Source of the DNA: Emiliania huxleyi CCMP1516
Taxonomy: Eukaryota; Haptophyta; Isochrysidales; Noelaerhabdaceae
Direction of reading: 5' to 3'
DNA: 26,225 bases
NCBI RefSeq assembly: GCF_000372725.1
Contig: NW_005199770.1
Location: 1,929,103 to 1,955,327 of the forward strand
In this document: piece by piece, positions 8,313 to 17,414 of the stretch
Numbering within the stretch: position 1 is the stretch's first letter
Layout: the number at the start of each line of letters is the position of its first letter
Made by a program: the position numbers and the translations under genes
Notes under the pieces: generated by a model
Database searches by the model: none
What the model was told of the DNA's origin: nothing
What the model saw: only the letters and a program-made list of their open reading frames with translations

Positions 8313-9704
8313 ATGTCCACGCCGCCTCCGCCGCCCCCTCCCGACACGCCGCCGCCCGCCCGCCTCCTCGACCTCCCCACGGACCTCCTCGTGCGCGTCG
8401 TCTCTCGCTGCGAGGCCGTCGACATCGCTCACGTCGCGGCCGTCTCTCTCCTCTTCCACGCCTCGCTTGCGGTGGAGGGCATCCGCTTGTGGGCGCAAGA
8501 GCGCGGCCACGAGCTGCCGGCGCAGCCGGAGGGCGAGAGCTGTGCCGTGCGGTGGCTGTGCTATTCGGCGTTGCTGTGCGAGTCCAACCCGCCGGCGAGG
8601 GCGGCGGCAGGCTATCGGCACAGCCTCTTCATCGACGGCGAGGGGCGGCTCTCGTCGTGCGGAACGGCTGAGAACTGGATTCCGGGACTGCTCGGTCACG
8701 GCGAGGGCGTGACGCGGCTCAACACGCCGACCCGCCTCCCTTCCCCGCTGAGCGGTGAGCGCGCCGTGAGCGTGTCGGCTGGAGTATTCCACAGCCTCGC
8801 CCTCACCAGCAGCGGCGCCGTTTGGAGCTGGGGCCAGGGAGGCGTGGGCGCGCTGGGCCATGGCGACGAGCAGGACCAGTGGCAGCCGACGAAGGTCGAG
8901 GCCTTTGCTGGCCAGCGCGTCGTCGCTGTGTCGGCTGGCCAGGACCACAGCCTCGCCATCACCGCCGACGGCGCCGTCTGGAGCTGGGGCAGTGCAGGCT
9001 CTGGCGTGCTGGGCCACGGCGACCGGCAGCGCCAGCTGCTGCCCAAGAAGGTCGAGGCCTTTGCTGGGCGGACTGTCATCACCGTGTCGGCTGGATACTC
9101 CCACAGCCTCGCCCTCACCGCCGACGGCGCCGTCTGGAGCTGGGGCTATGGCTCCTCCGGCAGGTTGGGCCACGGCGACCAGCTGGACCGGTTGCTGCCG
9201 ACGAAGGTTGAGACCCTGGCTGGTGAGCTTGTCGTCGCTGTGTCGGCGGGAGGCGGACACAGCCTCGCCCTCACCGCCGACGGAGCCGTCTGGAGCTGGG
9301 GCTGGGGACGCGACGGCCCGCTGGGCCACGGCGACCAGCAGAACCAGTTGCTGCCCAAGAAGGTCGAGGCCTTGGCTGACCAGCGCGTCGTCGCTGCGTC
9401 GGCTGGATCGTGCCACAGCCTCGCCCGCACGGCCGACGGAGCTGTCTGGAGCTGGGGCAATGGAGGCTACGGCAGGTTGGGCCACGGCGACACGCAGAGC
9501 CAGCTTCTGCCAATGAAGATCGAGGCCTTGGCGGGGCAACGCGTCGTCGCTGTGTCGGCGGGAGGCGGGCACAGCCTCGCCCTCGCCACCGACGACGCCT
9601 TCTTTACCTGGGGCAAGGGCGAGGGCGGCTGCCTAGGCCACGGGGAGGACACATCCAACCAGCTGCTGCCCAAGAAGGTCGAGGCGTGGGCGCCGGGGCA
9701 ATGA
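8313..9704 (+). CDS. F-box and seven-bladed RCC1-repeat protein 1
   Basis: An uninterrupted 463-residue frame. After a poly-proline start, an F-box-like segment covers about residues 17-62 (LLDLPTDLLVRVVSRCE, then VSLLFHASLAV). Seven RCC1 units follow, each with the pattern VVAVSAGxxHSLALTADGAV, then WSWG and LGHGD. Counting HSL/HSLA signatures gives seven blades, a closed beta-propeller. F-box proteins recruit substrates to SCF ubiquitin ligases through Skp1, and the propeller would hold the substrate; this is inference from architecture. RCC1 units are near-identical at DNA level, so unequal exchange is likely. The ATG is the first one after the promoter block, and TGA comes right after WAPGQ. 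A 451-residue antisense frame (8217-9572) is a composition shadow. Confidence 0.92.
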   Translation: MSTPPPPPPPDTPPPARLLDLPTDLLVRVVSRCEAVDIAHVAAVSLLFHASLAVEGIRLWAQERGHELPAQPEGESCAVRWLCYSALLCESNPPARAAAGYRHSLFIDGEGRLSSCGTAENWIPGLLGHGEGVTRLNTPTRLPSPLSGERAVSVSAGVFHSLALTSSGAVWSWGQGGVGALGHGDEQDQWQPTKVEAFAGQRVVAVSAGQDHSLAITADGAVWSWGSAGSGVLGHGDRQRQLLPKKVEAFAGRTVITVSAGYSHSLALTADGAVWSWGYGSSGRLGHGDQLDRLLPTKVETLAGELVVAVSAGGGHSLALTADGAVWSWGWGRDGPLGHGDQQNQLLPKKVEALADQRVVAASAGSCHSLARTADGAVWSWGNGGYGRLGHGDTQSQLLPMKIEALAGQRVVAVSAGGGHSLALATDDAFFTWGKGEGGCLGHGEDTSNQLLPKKVEAWAPGQ

Positions 9705-9718
9705 GGTATCGCCCTCCT

Positions 9719-9903
9719 GCCTGTTTGATTACCTGGCCAGGGCGAGGGCGGCGCGGGTGATCGGGCTGGGCCCATATGAAGACTTTCATGCTGCCGCCTC
9801 GCACAACCTCCCAGGCGTCCGTGCTGCTTTAAACGCCCCCGACAGCGAAGCCCGCGCCGCGCGCGGCACCACCACCGACTCTACCTCCGACCCCAGGGCC
9901 TAG
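9719..9903 (+). CDS. Possible terminal exon, unidentified
   Basis: Frame 1 reads LFDYLARARAARVIGLGPYE, then DFHAAASHNLPGVRAALNAP and a Thr/Ser tail ending at TAG 9901. The composition is protein-like. A CTGGCCAG acceptor lies inside at about 9740. It begins just after the RCC1 stop, so it could be an alternative 3' exon or a fragment of another gene. Confidence 0.25.
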
Positions 9904-10858
9904 GCGGCCCGCCATGAAATCTAGCCGTGTGTGCTGGCGTCCAGGTCCCAGCGGGTTTTCACGTAACAAGTACACACCAATCCTCGCTAGACGCTACCCA
10001 ACGCGACAAAACTACTATGTTCAATCCCCCCTCCGGGTGATGCCAGGGCAGCAAAACGGGCTACGGGTGGTGCCATGCAGCCAGCCTGACCCCCTAGAGC
10101 CGCCCGGCACCACCGCACCGGTGCGAGGCGTGATCGTGCTGCTTGGGGTACATTGTTGTTTTCATGGGCTCGAATGCGGTGTGAAAATGGCGCTCCGAGG
10201 TGCCGATTTTGCACGCGAGTGCGAGGTTCGAGCTCTCGTGCTCCGTCCACAGGCTGCGAGCCGTCGAGTGCTCGCTTCGCACTTTCCATTGGGTCCGTTG
10301 GCGCATATCGGGCGCCTCGCAGGCACGCCGTCCCCGCGTCTCTGTGGAGGAGATGCGTCACCCGGTTGCACTCAAATCGCAGCCGAACGCCATATCGCTC
10401 CGTGTGCCCCACCGGTGGCTAGCCTGCCGCCACCGCTTCATCGCACTTTCCATCAGATGTGTGGGCGCGGGGCGGATGCCTCGCCGGCAGCCGAGGTGCT
10501 CTCTCCTCGGATCCTTTGCGTCACCCGCAAAAAGTTCTTCGGAAGCCACTGCCGTCTGGGCACTCCACCAGCCCTCCTCGCCTTTTGAGGCTGGGATTGG
10601 TGTCGCCCGTGGCATCTGCGCCGGTCGAGAGCTTCCACGTCGCTCATGCGCATCAGGGCGAGCGAAACGCTCGCCCTCGGACCGGTTGCCTCTGTAGAAG
10701 CGCCCGCTACTGTGCACCACGCTGTGTCCCTCTCTCAAAGAGGGTGTGTGTGACGATACGTTCCTTCTAATCTATACCCGTGCCGAAAATCACACGCACA
10801 CACATCTGAATCACACACACATCTGAAGACAACTATCTGAATCACACGTCGGTCTAGG
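9904..10858. other. Intergenic region with repeats, no supported gene
   Basis: It holds the second copy of the dispersed repeat (9967-10006); a direct repeat TCGCACTTTCCAT at 10275 and 10440; a hairpin at 10655-10677 (stem AGGGCGAGCG, loop AAA); and three ATCTGAA units within a CA-rich tract at 10789-10850. Frames of up to 224 codons (9914-10588) show no recognisable domain. Confidence 0.5.
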
Positions 10859-13042
10859 TCAACATCTCAAAGTCCGAGTCTGTGTCCTCGGCACAGGCTC
10901 CTGCTCCGCCGCTGCGCCAAAGGCGGTCAGCGTTGCGGAGCCTGTGTGCGGCAGTTGGCGCTGGACATAGGCTAGACGTAACAGCGTGCGCACGTCGTTT
11001 CGGCGCTGTGCGACGAAGGCGTTGTTTTTTGCCTTCGCCGTCTTCATCGCCGTGCAAGTCCGCCGCATGCCGTTGAGCGGGGTGATCTCCTCACGCCTGC
11101 GGGGGCGGCGCGACACCGGTCAGCCTTATCGCAGGCATGCACACACACACACAGGGAGAGCGCACCCGCGAAGGTACTCGCTGAAGGAGCGAGTCAGGTC
11201 GCTCCTCACGTAGTCGACAGCCACCTCCGCGACAAAGTCCACCCAGAGCGCGCACTCGTGAGTGCAAGACTGCAGCTGCACATCCACCACCTCCAGCGCC
11301 CAGCCGGCGGCAGGCCCGGGGCTCCGGTGGAAGCAAGACGCGATGCCCGAGTCGATTGCGCCGCCATAGGGCTCGTGGTAGAGCACCCGTCTCTGGTCGA
11401 CGAAGAAGAGGAGCTGGTGCCAGTGCCCGCCAAACTCGCTGCCGTCGGTAAAGCGCTGCATGACCAGCTTGCGCTCCGTCGGTGCCTCGCCCGCGAACAG
11501 CTTCGCCACCCACCCGGTGGGGGCTCCCGATTTGAAGCGGTTGAAGAGCGATCCGGCGCGAATCGTCATCCCCGAGATCGGCGCCCTCGCCTGCACGTCC
11601 TGGCTGTCGGCCCACGGTGAGAGGTCCTGCATGTTATGCACAATGATGTTATGCACGCGTGCGATATCGTCGTCCGAGATGTCGAACAGGAGCGTGGCGC
11701 CATCCCGAGCGAGCGACGCAGCGCCGCGCATCGAGATTGAGCGCTCCGTACCGCTTTTGTGGCGGTACAAGTACACGGCCTTGCGCAGGGCGGCCGAGTA
11801 ACGATTACCCGTCATGTTTTGACGCAGCGCGAACTCGATGCGATGGCGTGGCCGGCCGCGCTGCGGCCGGCGCGCCTCCGCTGCCCGCACCTCCGCCGCG
11901 CGCTGCCACAGGCCGAGGAGCGAGTCGGCCTCTGTCGGCTCCACCTTGCCGAGCACGCCGGGCAGGTGGAGCGAGAAGAGCTTCACGTCGTCGATCGCCT
12001 GCAGGGCGGCCCGCTGCAACAGCGGAGTGTTGAGCGACGCCTGCAAGACGTCGAGGCTGTAGAGGCCCGGGAGCGTCGGCACGTCGCTGGGCTCGTACAC
12101 CAGCAGCAGCTGCGAGCGAAACGCTACGCCGAGGGAGCGGCCGGAGCGGCCCTGTACCTCTGGCCGCATGACGAATTCGCACATCATCAACTGAATGAAT
12201 GCACCCCCGCCAAAGTGTCGCAGCGGGTTCGAGAGCTTCAGCGCCAGTTCTCGAACGAGCCTCGTCGTTGCCGCCGCGTGCAGCCGCTGCCGCCGCCGCT
12301 CCTCCTCGCGCAGCCCTACGACTTGCAAGTCGAGCCGGGCTTGGGCACGCAGCTCGCGAGGCGTCGGCACGCCTGATGTTTGCGTCCCGGTTGTCGCTGT
12401 AATCGCTTCGCGAGCGGCGGCACGGTGGCCAACCTCCTCCAGCTCGAGGCGTCCGATGTCTGCCACCAGCGTGAGCACGCTTGCTTGCTGCTGCTGCTGC
12501 TGCTGCGCAGGCTCCGCTGGAGCACTGCTCAGAGAGGGAGGTTCCTCGTCAACCTCCATGCGATCTCCGTTCGAGGCCGCAGCCGACGAGCCGCCGACGA
12601 GCCGCTGCGGCGCTGCACGGGAGAGCGATCCTCGGCGTCCGTGCTCTCTCTGGTTGTAGATCCCGTCGCGGCGGCCCTCGTCGCTCGTGCTATGCAGCTC
12701 CATGGCCTCGCCGAGGACGTCGCCAACCGAAGCATGCCGCGGCGGTCTCAGGTTCTTTGCGACGCCGACTCTGCGCGAGCCAGCACGGCTTTGCGGCCGC
12801 GAGGACGTTGCACTCGGCGAGGGCGCCTGTTGTGACGAGATCGGAAGCGTGAGATAGCGACGACTGCGCAGGCACAGAGTCGCAAACTGGCGGTACCGAG
12901 CGGCGATCTGGTCCTGGCCTGGAGCCGGGACGGACTCCTTGGCCGCTTTTGCGACGCTGTCCCAGGCCTGCGCCCGCTCTTTTCGGCATGGCTCGAGCAC
13001 GAGACAAGTCGGAAAACCGCGACAACTTCGGCGGGCATTCAC
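10859..13042 (-). CDS. Ulp1/adenain-type (C48-like) cysteine protease
   Basis: The main exon ends at 11166. The 69-nt intron 11165-11097 (donor GTGCGC, acceptor CCCCCGCAG) joins phase 2 to exon 11096-10859, giving about 704 residues from the GTG at 13042. The true 5' end is unresolved: in-frame ATGs are far inside, and a shifted frame with an extra exon is possible near 13060. The N-terminal half has Ser/Arg-rich stretches, an acidic patch and a poly-Gln run from (CTG)n at 12487-12508. The C-terminal domain carries the papain-like tetrad H540 (in GGHWHQLLFF), E557 (in LYHEPYG), Q591 (in VQLQ) and C597 (in THECALW). The spacings H+17 and Q-6-C are those of Ulp1 and adenoviral protease; a Glu acid resembles the latter. 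Likely a deSUMOylase-like or transposon-derived protease. The last codons are alternatively readable as EDTDSDFEMLT in another frame. Confidence 0.72.
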
Positions 13043-13613
13043 AGATTTTTACCACCTCGGAAGCAACGCCTGTGTGTTCACCGGTGCTAGAGAGTGTCGA
13101 AAAGGAGTCCACACTGCATTCATCGACATCAACGCGCCCCGCTGCGCCGCGCTACTCGCGAGAGCGGGAGGAGATTTGGGGAGATTGTCGGGAGATTTCC
13201 AAGATTGTCACCGGGGTGTGCGTGGGTAAGTCGTGCGTCCTACGTGCCAAGGCGATGTGCATGCTAGTCTGGCTCGTCCCAATACGCTCAGGGGGCCGAG
13301 AACAGCGCTCTGTCGCGCGCTACTTTCCGTGCTGCTGAGAGAGGCCCGGAGGGGCCCACCACGGCCCACGCTCGCCTCGGAAATGCAAAAAAATGCTCCC
13401 AGGCCCCCTCCCGCCCACCCCGCACACCTGCTTGACTACTCCCGAGCCCCACGAGCCGAGGCGAGAAAGTTCGAATTAAAGTGCGGAGTTTGAACATGGT
13501 ACAAAACGCGCCTGCGGGCGGACCCTCACAGATCACAGATCACCCAACCGCTTTGTAGCCTGGCGTTTGTGCCCCGTTTGTGCCGCGTCCCGTGCGCCCG
13601 AGTTCATTTTATG
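13043..13613. other. Intergenic region, no supported gene
   Basis: A purine-rich tract with repeated GGGAGAT/GGAGAT units lies at 13165-13200, similar in composition to the complement of the 62-bp minisatellite at 15950. Minus-strand sequence at 13050-13145 (VDSFSTLSSTGEHTGVASE) might be an upstream exon of the protease gene with a GTGGTA donor, but it has no start codon. Nothing else was recognised. Confidence 0.4.
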
Positions 13614-13680
13614 ACCCAACGCGGCCACATCGAGAACCTCGAGAAATCCCGCTGCCTTCGTCAAAGCAGGGAGCCCACTT
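13614..13680 (+). repeat. Unoccupied copy of the foldback target site
   Basis: ACCCAACGCGGCCA is followed directly by CATCGAGAACCTCGAGAAA and a CTTCGTCAAAG stretch. The same left and right flanks surround the foldback element at 6689-6702 and 7574-7630, where the octamer is doubled and 9 bp (AAGGATCCA) are extra. It is a paralogous empty site supporting the insertion model. Confidence 0.75.
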
Positions 13681-13718
13681 GACCGTGACCCGGAGACAGG
13701 CTTCATCAACACCAAAAG

Positions 13719-14509
13719 ATGGTGGCCGGGACTTCAGACAGCCGCCTTGATGAGGCGGCGTGGTGGACCGGGCTTGTCGCGGGTGCGCACGCAAAGGAGA
13801 ACCACCTGGCCAACAGCCCAACCGGCCGAACGCTGCTCGTTGCGTTGAGCGAGGATGAGAGGACTGAGACTGTTGCCGAGATGACGGACGATATGACGGA
13901 GAGGCCCGCCGTCCCGCTCTCGGTCCTCATCTCGCTGCTAAACACGTTGGCCATGCACGCGGTGCGCCCTCTCCTACCCTTGATATCTCTTGCACCGGGA
14001 GGCGTTTTCCCGGGAAAGCATCGCCACCGCCACCTTACCACTGACCCTCGCCCTCGCCACCCTCGCCACCGCCACCCTCACCGCCGCCGCCTCGCCACCG
14101 CCGCACTCGCCACCGCCGCCCTCGCCACAGCCTCCCTCACCACCGCTGCCCTCGCCACCGCTACCGCTACCGCAGGGAGCTCTGACATCGCCACCCACCC
14201 GTCTCGCAGGCGCAGCACGCCGACAACATAGACAGCCGGATGGCTGCTGTGCTGGCCGAGACGTACGCGGCGGCGGGCGCCAGCGGCCCTCCCCTCTCCT
14301 CCGCCGCGTTGCGCTCGGTCCGCAGCCGCTCGCTGCTCCGCTGGATGGGCTGGTGCGTCCCGCACCTCTGCGCCGAGAGAGGTATCTCGCTCGCCGCGCT
14401 CGACGCCTCGTTCAACCTGCACCAGCGAGAGCCGGTCGTCAAGGCCGCCGTCCAGGGGCTCCGCGCGCTCGGGTCGCCCAAACGGGCGCGGGGTCTGTGC
14501 AGAGCGTGA
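13719..14509 (+). CDS. Unidentified two-exon protein
   Basis: Exon 1 runs 13719-13961 (ATG in the context AAAAGATGG) and exon 2 runs 14210-14509, giving 180 residues. The 248-nt intron has donor GTGCGC and acceptor CCGTCTCGCAG; both exons are in phase 0. Exon 1 reads DEAAWWTGLVAGAHAKENHL, then VALSEDERTETVAEMTDD and a Leu-rich stretch. Exon 2 reads AQHADNIDSRMAAVLAETYA, then SLLRWMGWCVPHLCAERGIS and FNLHQREPVVKAAVQGLRAL with a basic end. It is mostly helical in pattern, with no signal peptide and no recognised family. The intron is filled with a C-rich low-complexity repeat. Upstream frames are closed by stops, which supports this ATG. Confidence 0.55.
14000..14172 (+). repeat. C-rich low-complexity repeat, (TCGCCACCGCC)-like
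   Basis: Degenerate CTCGCCACCGC units with CACCGCC, TCACC and TACCG variants fill the intron of the gene at 13719-14509. The stretch is open in several frames only because of its repeat composition. Confidence 0.8.
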
Positions 14510-14762
14510 GGGCGCGCTAGTTGCGTGCGGACGACTTGTACCACATCCCAGCTCAAGGGATTGGTGGACCGGTGGTGCACCCTGCCGCCAGTGCGCAGTT
14601 GACTACGTTTGTTGCCCCCCTGTCTCTGCGAAGATCCCGTGTTGGCTTTGCACCCGCCTTTGCCCTTCACTCTCTTGCCGGTGTCTGACTGTACCGTCTG
14701 GTCGCGCTGCCGTGTCCTCTTTCTTACGGCTATCTAGCCATGCTCTTGCTTTTCGCGCGCCC

Positions 14763-15075
14763 TGATGGGAGGACGGCACGCCGCCACCAGCCACCACACA
14801 GCCACACAGGGATTTTAAGGATAGGAGTGTGGTGCCAGCCGTCGCCCACCCTTGCGCCTTGGGTGGTCTCTGCCTCTTCCTATCTCTCCTCGCAGTCCCT
14901 CGCAATTCTCTCGCAGCGACGCTCTACGCTGGCAGCGACCTTCATACCACCTCGCGGTCTTCTGACTCTCGTCGTTCTCTCTCCCGCCGCTTCATCCTCT
15001 GTCTCGTCGCTCTCCTCGTCCTCGTTCCTCGACGACGCCGCCGCCTGCCGACCCCTTGCTATCGCGGCTCCTCTA
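14763..15075 (-). repeat. Dispersed AT-hook-like repeat, longest copy
   Basis: It contains GATGGGAGGACGGCACGCCG, ACACAGGGATTTTAAGGA, CCAGCCGTCGCCCACCCTT and the AT-hook-like segment, in that order. In the 7654-8060 region the same blocks are present as one internally deleted copy and one truncated copy. On the minus strand the frame ends ERIARDCEER. The 288-residue minus frame covering it (14880-15746) runs through the cold-shock gene and is not taken as one gene. No gene was seen at 14510-14762. Confidence 0.65.
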
Positions 15076-15381
15076 ACCTCTCGGCGCAACTCCGGCTCCT
15101 CGAGTGAACCGGGTCGCCGTCCTGGTTTCTTTTTCTGATACTGTCTTTGCCCACGCCGCTCCGTTTGTTCGTGCGCGCGCCGCTCACAGCCCCCGGGAGG
15201 GCACAACGGCACCGGGAGGGAGGTGGCGGCATGGATCTCTGCGCACCGGGGGGCATGGTAGGAGGGCGGGCCGCACGCGAACATGCATCTCTGCGCCGCG
15301 GCCCCCGAGCTTTCTCGCCCAAATGACAGCCGCGCTTGAGTCCTCAGCCGTTGTCGCACCGCAGTCGATTCGGAGCCGCCA

Positions 15382-16958
15382 ATGTCGGACCTGCGCCGTG
15401 ACGACGATGACCCCCGGGGGGGCTCCCGTTCCCGTTCACCTGCCCGCGGTGGCGGCGGCGGCGCCCCCGGCGGCAAGGCCCCGGGCATCCCATGCCGGTG
15501 GAACGAGCGCGGTTTTGGTTTCATCAAGCCGGAGGAGGGGGGGGAGGACCTTTTTTGCCACTTTTTGTCCATGGAAGACGGCAAGGCTCTCGGGGGGGGC
15601 TCCAAAGTGGAGTTTGTCAAGGGGCCCCCTTTTCCCCCCCCCCCCCCCCCCCACCCCCCTCCAAGGCCGCCTTCAACCCCCGCGCCCACCCCACCCCGCC
15701 CCCGCAGGTCTTCGACGACCGCAAGGGCAAGGACCGCGCCGAGCAAGTGACGGGCGGCGTCGACGAGGCACCCGGCGGCGGCGGCTTCGGCGGCGGCGGC
15801 TTTGGTGGCGGCGGCTCCTCGGCGCCTGCTGACGACTTCTACTGGGCGAGGTGACCCGAGGTGGCCCGAGGTGACGCGAGGCCGACCGAGACTAGGCGCC
15901 GTGCTTCGACTACCAAAAGGGGCGCTGCACGCGCGGGCCGGCGTGCAAGCCTAGACGCGGAAGATCTCCCCATATCTCCCCCCGTCTCTCCCCGCACCTG
16001 GCAGCACGGAGCCTAGACGCGGAAGATCTCCCCATATCTCCCCCCGTCTCTCCCCGCACCTGGCAGCACGGAGCCTAGACGCGGAAGATCTCCCCATATC
16101 TCCCCCCGTATCTCCCCGCACCTGGCAGCACGGAGCCTAGACGCGGAAGATCTCCCCATATCTCCCCCCGTCTCTCCCCGCACCTGGCAGCACGGAGCCT
16201 AGACGCGGAAGATCTCCCCATATCTCCCCCCGTCTCTCCCCGCCGCACCTGGCAGCACGGAGCCTAGACGCGGAAGATCTCCCCATATCTCCCCCCGTCT
16301 CTCCCCGCACCTGGCAGCACGGCGCCTGGACGCGGAAGATCTCCCCATATCTCCCCCCGTCTCTCCCCGCACCTGGCAGCACGGAGCGTAGACGCGGAAT
16401 GCGTGTTCATGTCTCCCAACCAGCACGCGAGAAGAAGCCACGCACTCCGCTGCATTATACTGTACTCACTGTCTTCCTCTCTGGTGTCTTCACACACTCC
16501 TCTCAATACGCTGCACAAGACCCGTCTTCCCGCCCTCATGTCGGCGGTGTCACCAGGCTTGCAAGTTTTCGCACGACAAGTACGAGTCGGCCTTCTAGGA
16601 ACCTTCTCGGAACCTGCTCGGAGCCTTCCTTAGGCTTGCAAGTTCTCGCACGACGGGCCGGGAGGCGGAGGAGGCGGCGGAGGCTACGGCGGAGGCGGCT
16701 ACGGTGGCGGCGGCTACGGCGGCGGAGGAGGCGAGCGGCGGAGCGGCGTTAGTGCCGTGCCCGCGCTGTGCTTGTCCTCGACACACCCTGCGATTCGGAT
16801 AGGCGGGTATGGCGGCGGCGGCGGCGGCTACGGCGGCGGCGGCGGCTACGGCGGAGGCGGCGGAGACCGCTACGGAGGAGGAGGAGGCGACCGCTACGGC
16901 GGCGGCGACCGCGGCGGATATGGCGACCGTGGCGGCGACCGCGGCCGCTACGACGACC

Positions 16959-16992
<34 letters not shown>

Positions 16993-17011
16993 CCGCTATG
17001 GCGGCTTCTAA
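15382..17011 (+). CDS. Cold-shock domain, CCCH zinc finger and glycine-rich RNA-binding protein
   Basis: Exons 15382-15615, 15708-15845, 15896-15940, 16634-16730 and 16803-17011 give 240 residues. Donors are GTCAAG, GCGAGG, GCGTGC and GCGAGC; all acceptors end in AG, and every join keeps frame. An RS/Gly-rich start is followed by a cold-shock domain (about 35-94) with RNP1 GFGFI and RNP2 DLFCHF. Next come a Gly linker, then a CCCH finger C127-x7-C135-x5-C141-x3-H145 (CFDYQKGRCTRGPACKFSH), split by intron 3, and a long GGGGY/DRYGGG tail. Cold-shock domains bind single-stranded nucleic acid, CCCH fingers bind RNA, and Gly/Arg-rich tails aid RNA contact and condensation; an mRNA chaperone role is likely. 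The layout resembles plant glycine-rich cold-shock proteins, which use CCHC knuckles instead. The pure-C tract in intron 1 may be miscounted. Confidence 0.83.
15950..16399 (+). repeat. 62-bp minisatellite, seven units plus a partial
   Basis: Units start at 15950, 16012, 16074, 16136, 16198, 16263 and 16325 (one of 65 bp, the others 62), with a partial one from 16387. Each contains CCTAGACGCGGAAGATCTCC, then CATATCTCCCC and CACCTGGCAGCACGGAG. Only a few substitutions separate the units. The array is inside intron 3 of the cold-shock gene, 9 nt after the donor, and each unit carries an acceptor-like CACCTGGCAG. Confidence 0.97.
16557..16633 (+). repeat. Alternative last exon plus 59-nt cassette, copy B
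   Basis: After the acceptor GGTGTCACCAG (ending 16556), 16557-16598 reads ACKFSHDKYESAF and TAG. It completes the CCCH finger but ends the protein there. 16575-16633 matches copy A (68-126) at 55 of 59 positions and ends in CCTTCCTTAG, the acceptor of the long-tail exon at 16634. GCTTGCAAGTT(T/C)TCGCACGAC is present before and after the module. Confidence 0.75.
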
Positions 17012-17414
17012 AGCGGTCTTGCCGCGGCCCCGCCGGCTCGGTGTGCCGGCTGAAGCGCGGCGCCTGCGCTGCCGGCTTCCGGGACCCGGTCGGTGTAGAC
17101 GCAGTGCTCGCTTGTGGTTCGTGCACCCGCTTTTTGAGCGCCGCCGGGGATCTTCTGCGAGGCTTGCTGCGCGCAGCCGGCGGCTCACGGCGCGGGGGCC
17201 GACGCGGAGACGGGCGACGTGTTTGTTTGGCCAGGGGCGTCTTTCGCCCGCGGGGAGAAGAAGGGGGAGGGGGTGTCAAAGTGTGGGTCCGGCCGTCTGA
17301 TTCGTTACCAGCGATGGATGCACAAACAAAACATAAACAAAACCAGTCCTAACCACACCGCACACGTCGCAGCTCGCACGGTGTGTGGGTTCCGCACACC
17401 ACACGAAGCACGAT
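17012..17414. other. Convergent 3' region, no gene seen
   Basis: It lies between the stops of the cold-shock gene (+) and the FKBP gene (-), so it should hold both 3' untranslated parts. Nothing further was recognised. Confidence 0.5.

Noticed and set aside
8217..9572. 451-residue minus-strand frame
   Set aside because: Exact antisense of the RCC1 repeats; the sense strand encodes the recognisable propeller.
10200..10260. tRNA-like GAGGTTCGAGCTC string
   Set aside because: No matching A-box, acceptor stem or anticodon arm around it.
10200..10697. 165-codon plus frame
   Set aside because: No domain, several competing frames over the same stretch, and repeats inside.
14880..15746. 288-residue minus-strand frame
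   Set aside because: It runs through the cold-shock gene on the opposite strand; only the repeat part at 14905-15075 has independent support.
15950..16399. Regular 62-bp repeats resembling a CRISPR array
   Set aside because: The whole 62-bp unit repeats with no variable spacers, and it lies in a eukaryotic intron.
16595..17188. Alanine-rich minus-strand frame
   Set aside because: Complement of GGC repeats encoding the glycine-rich tail.
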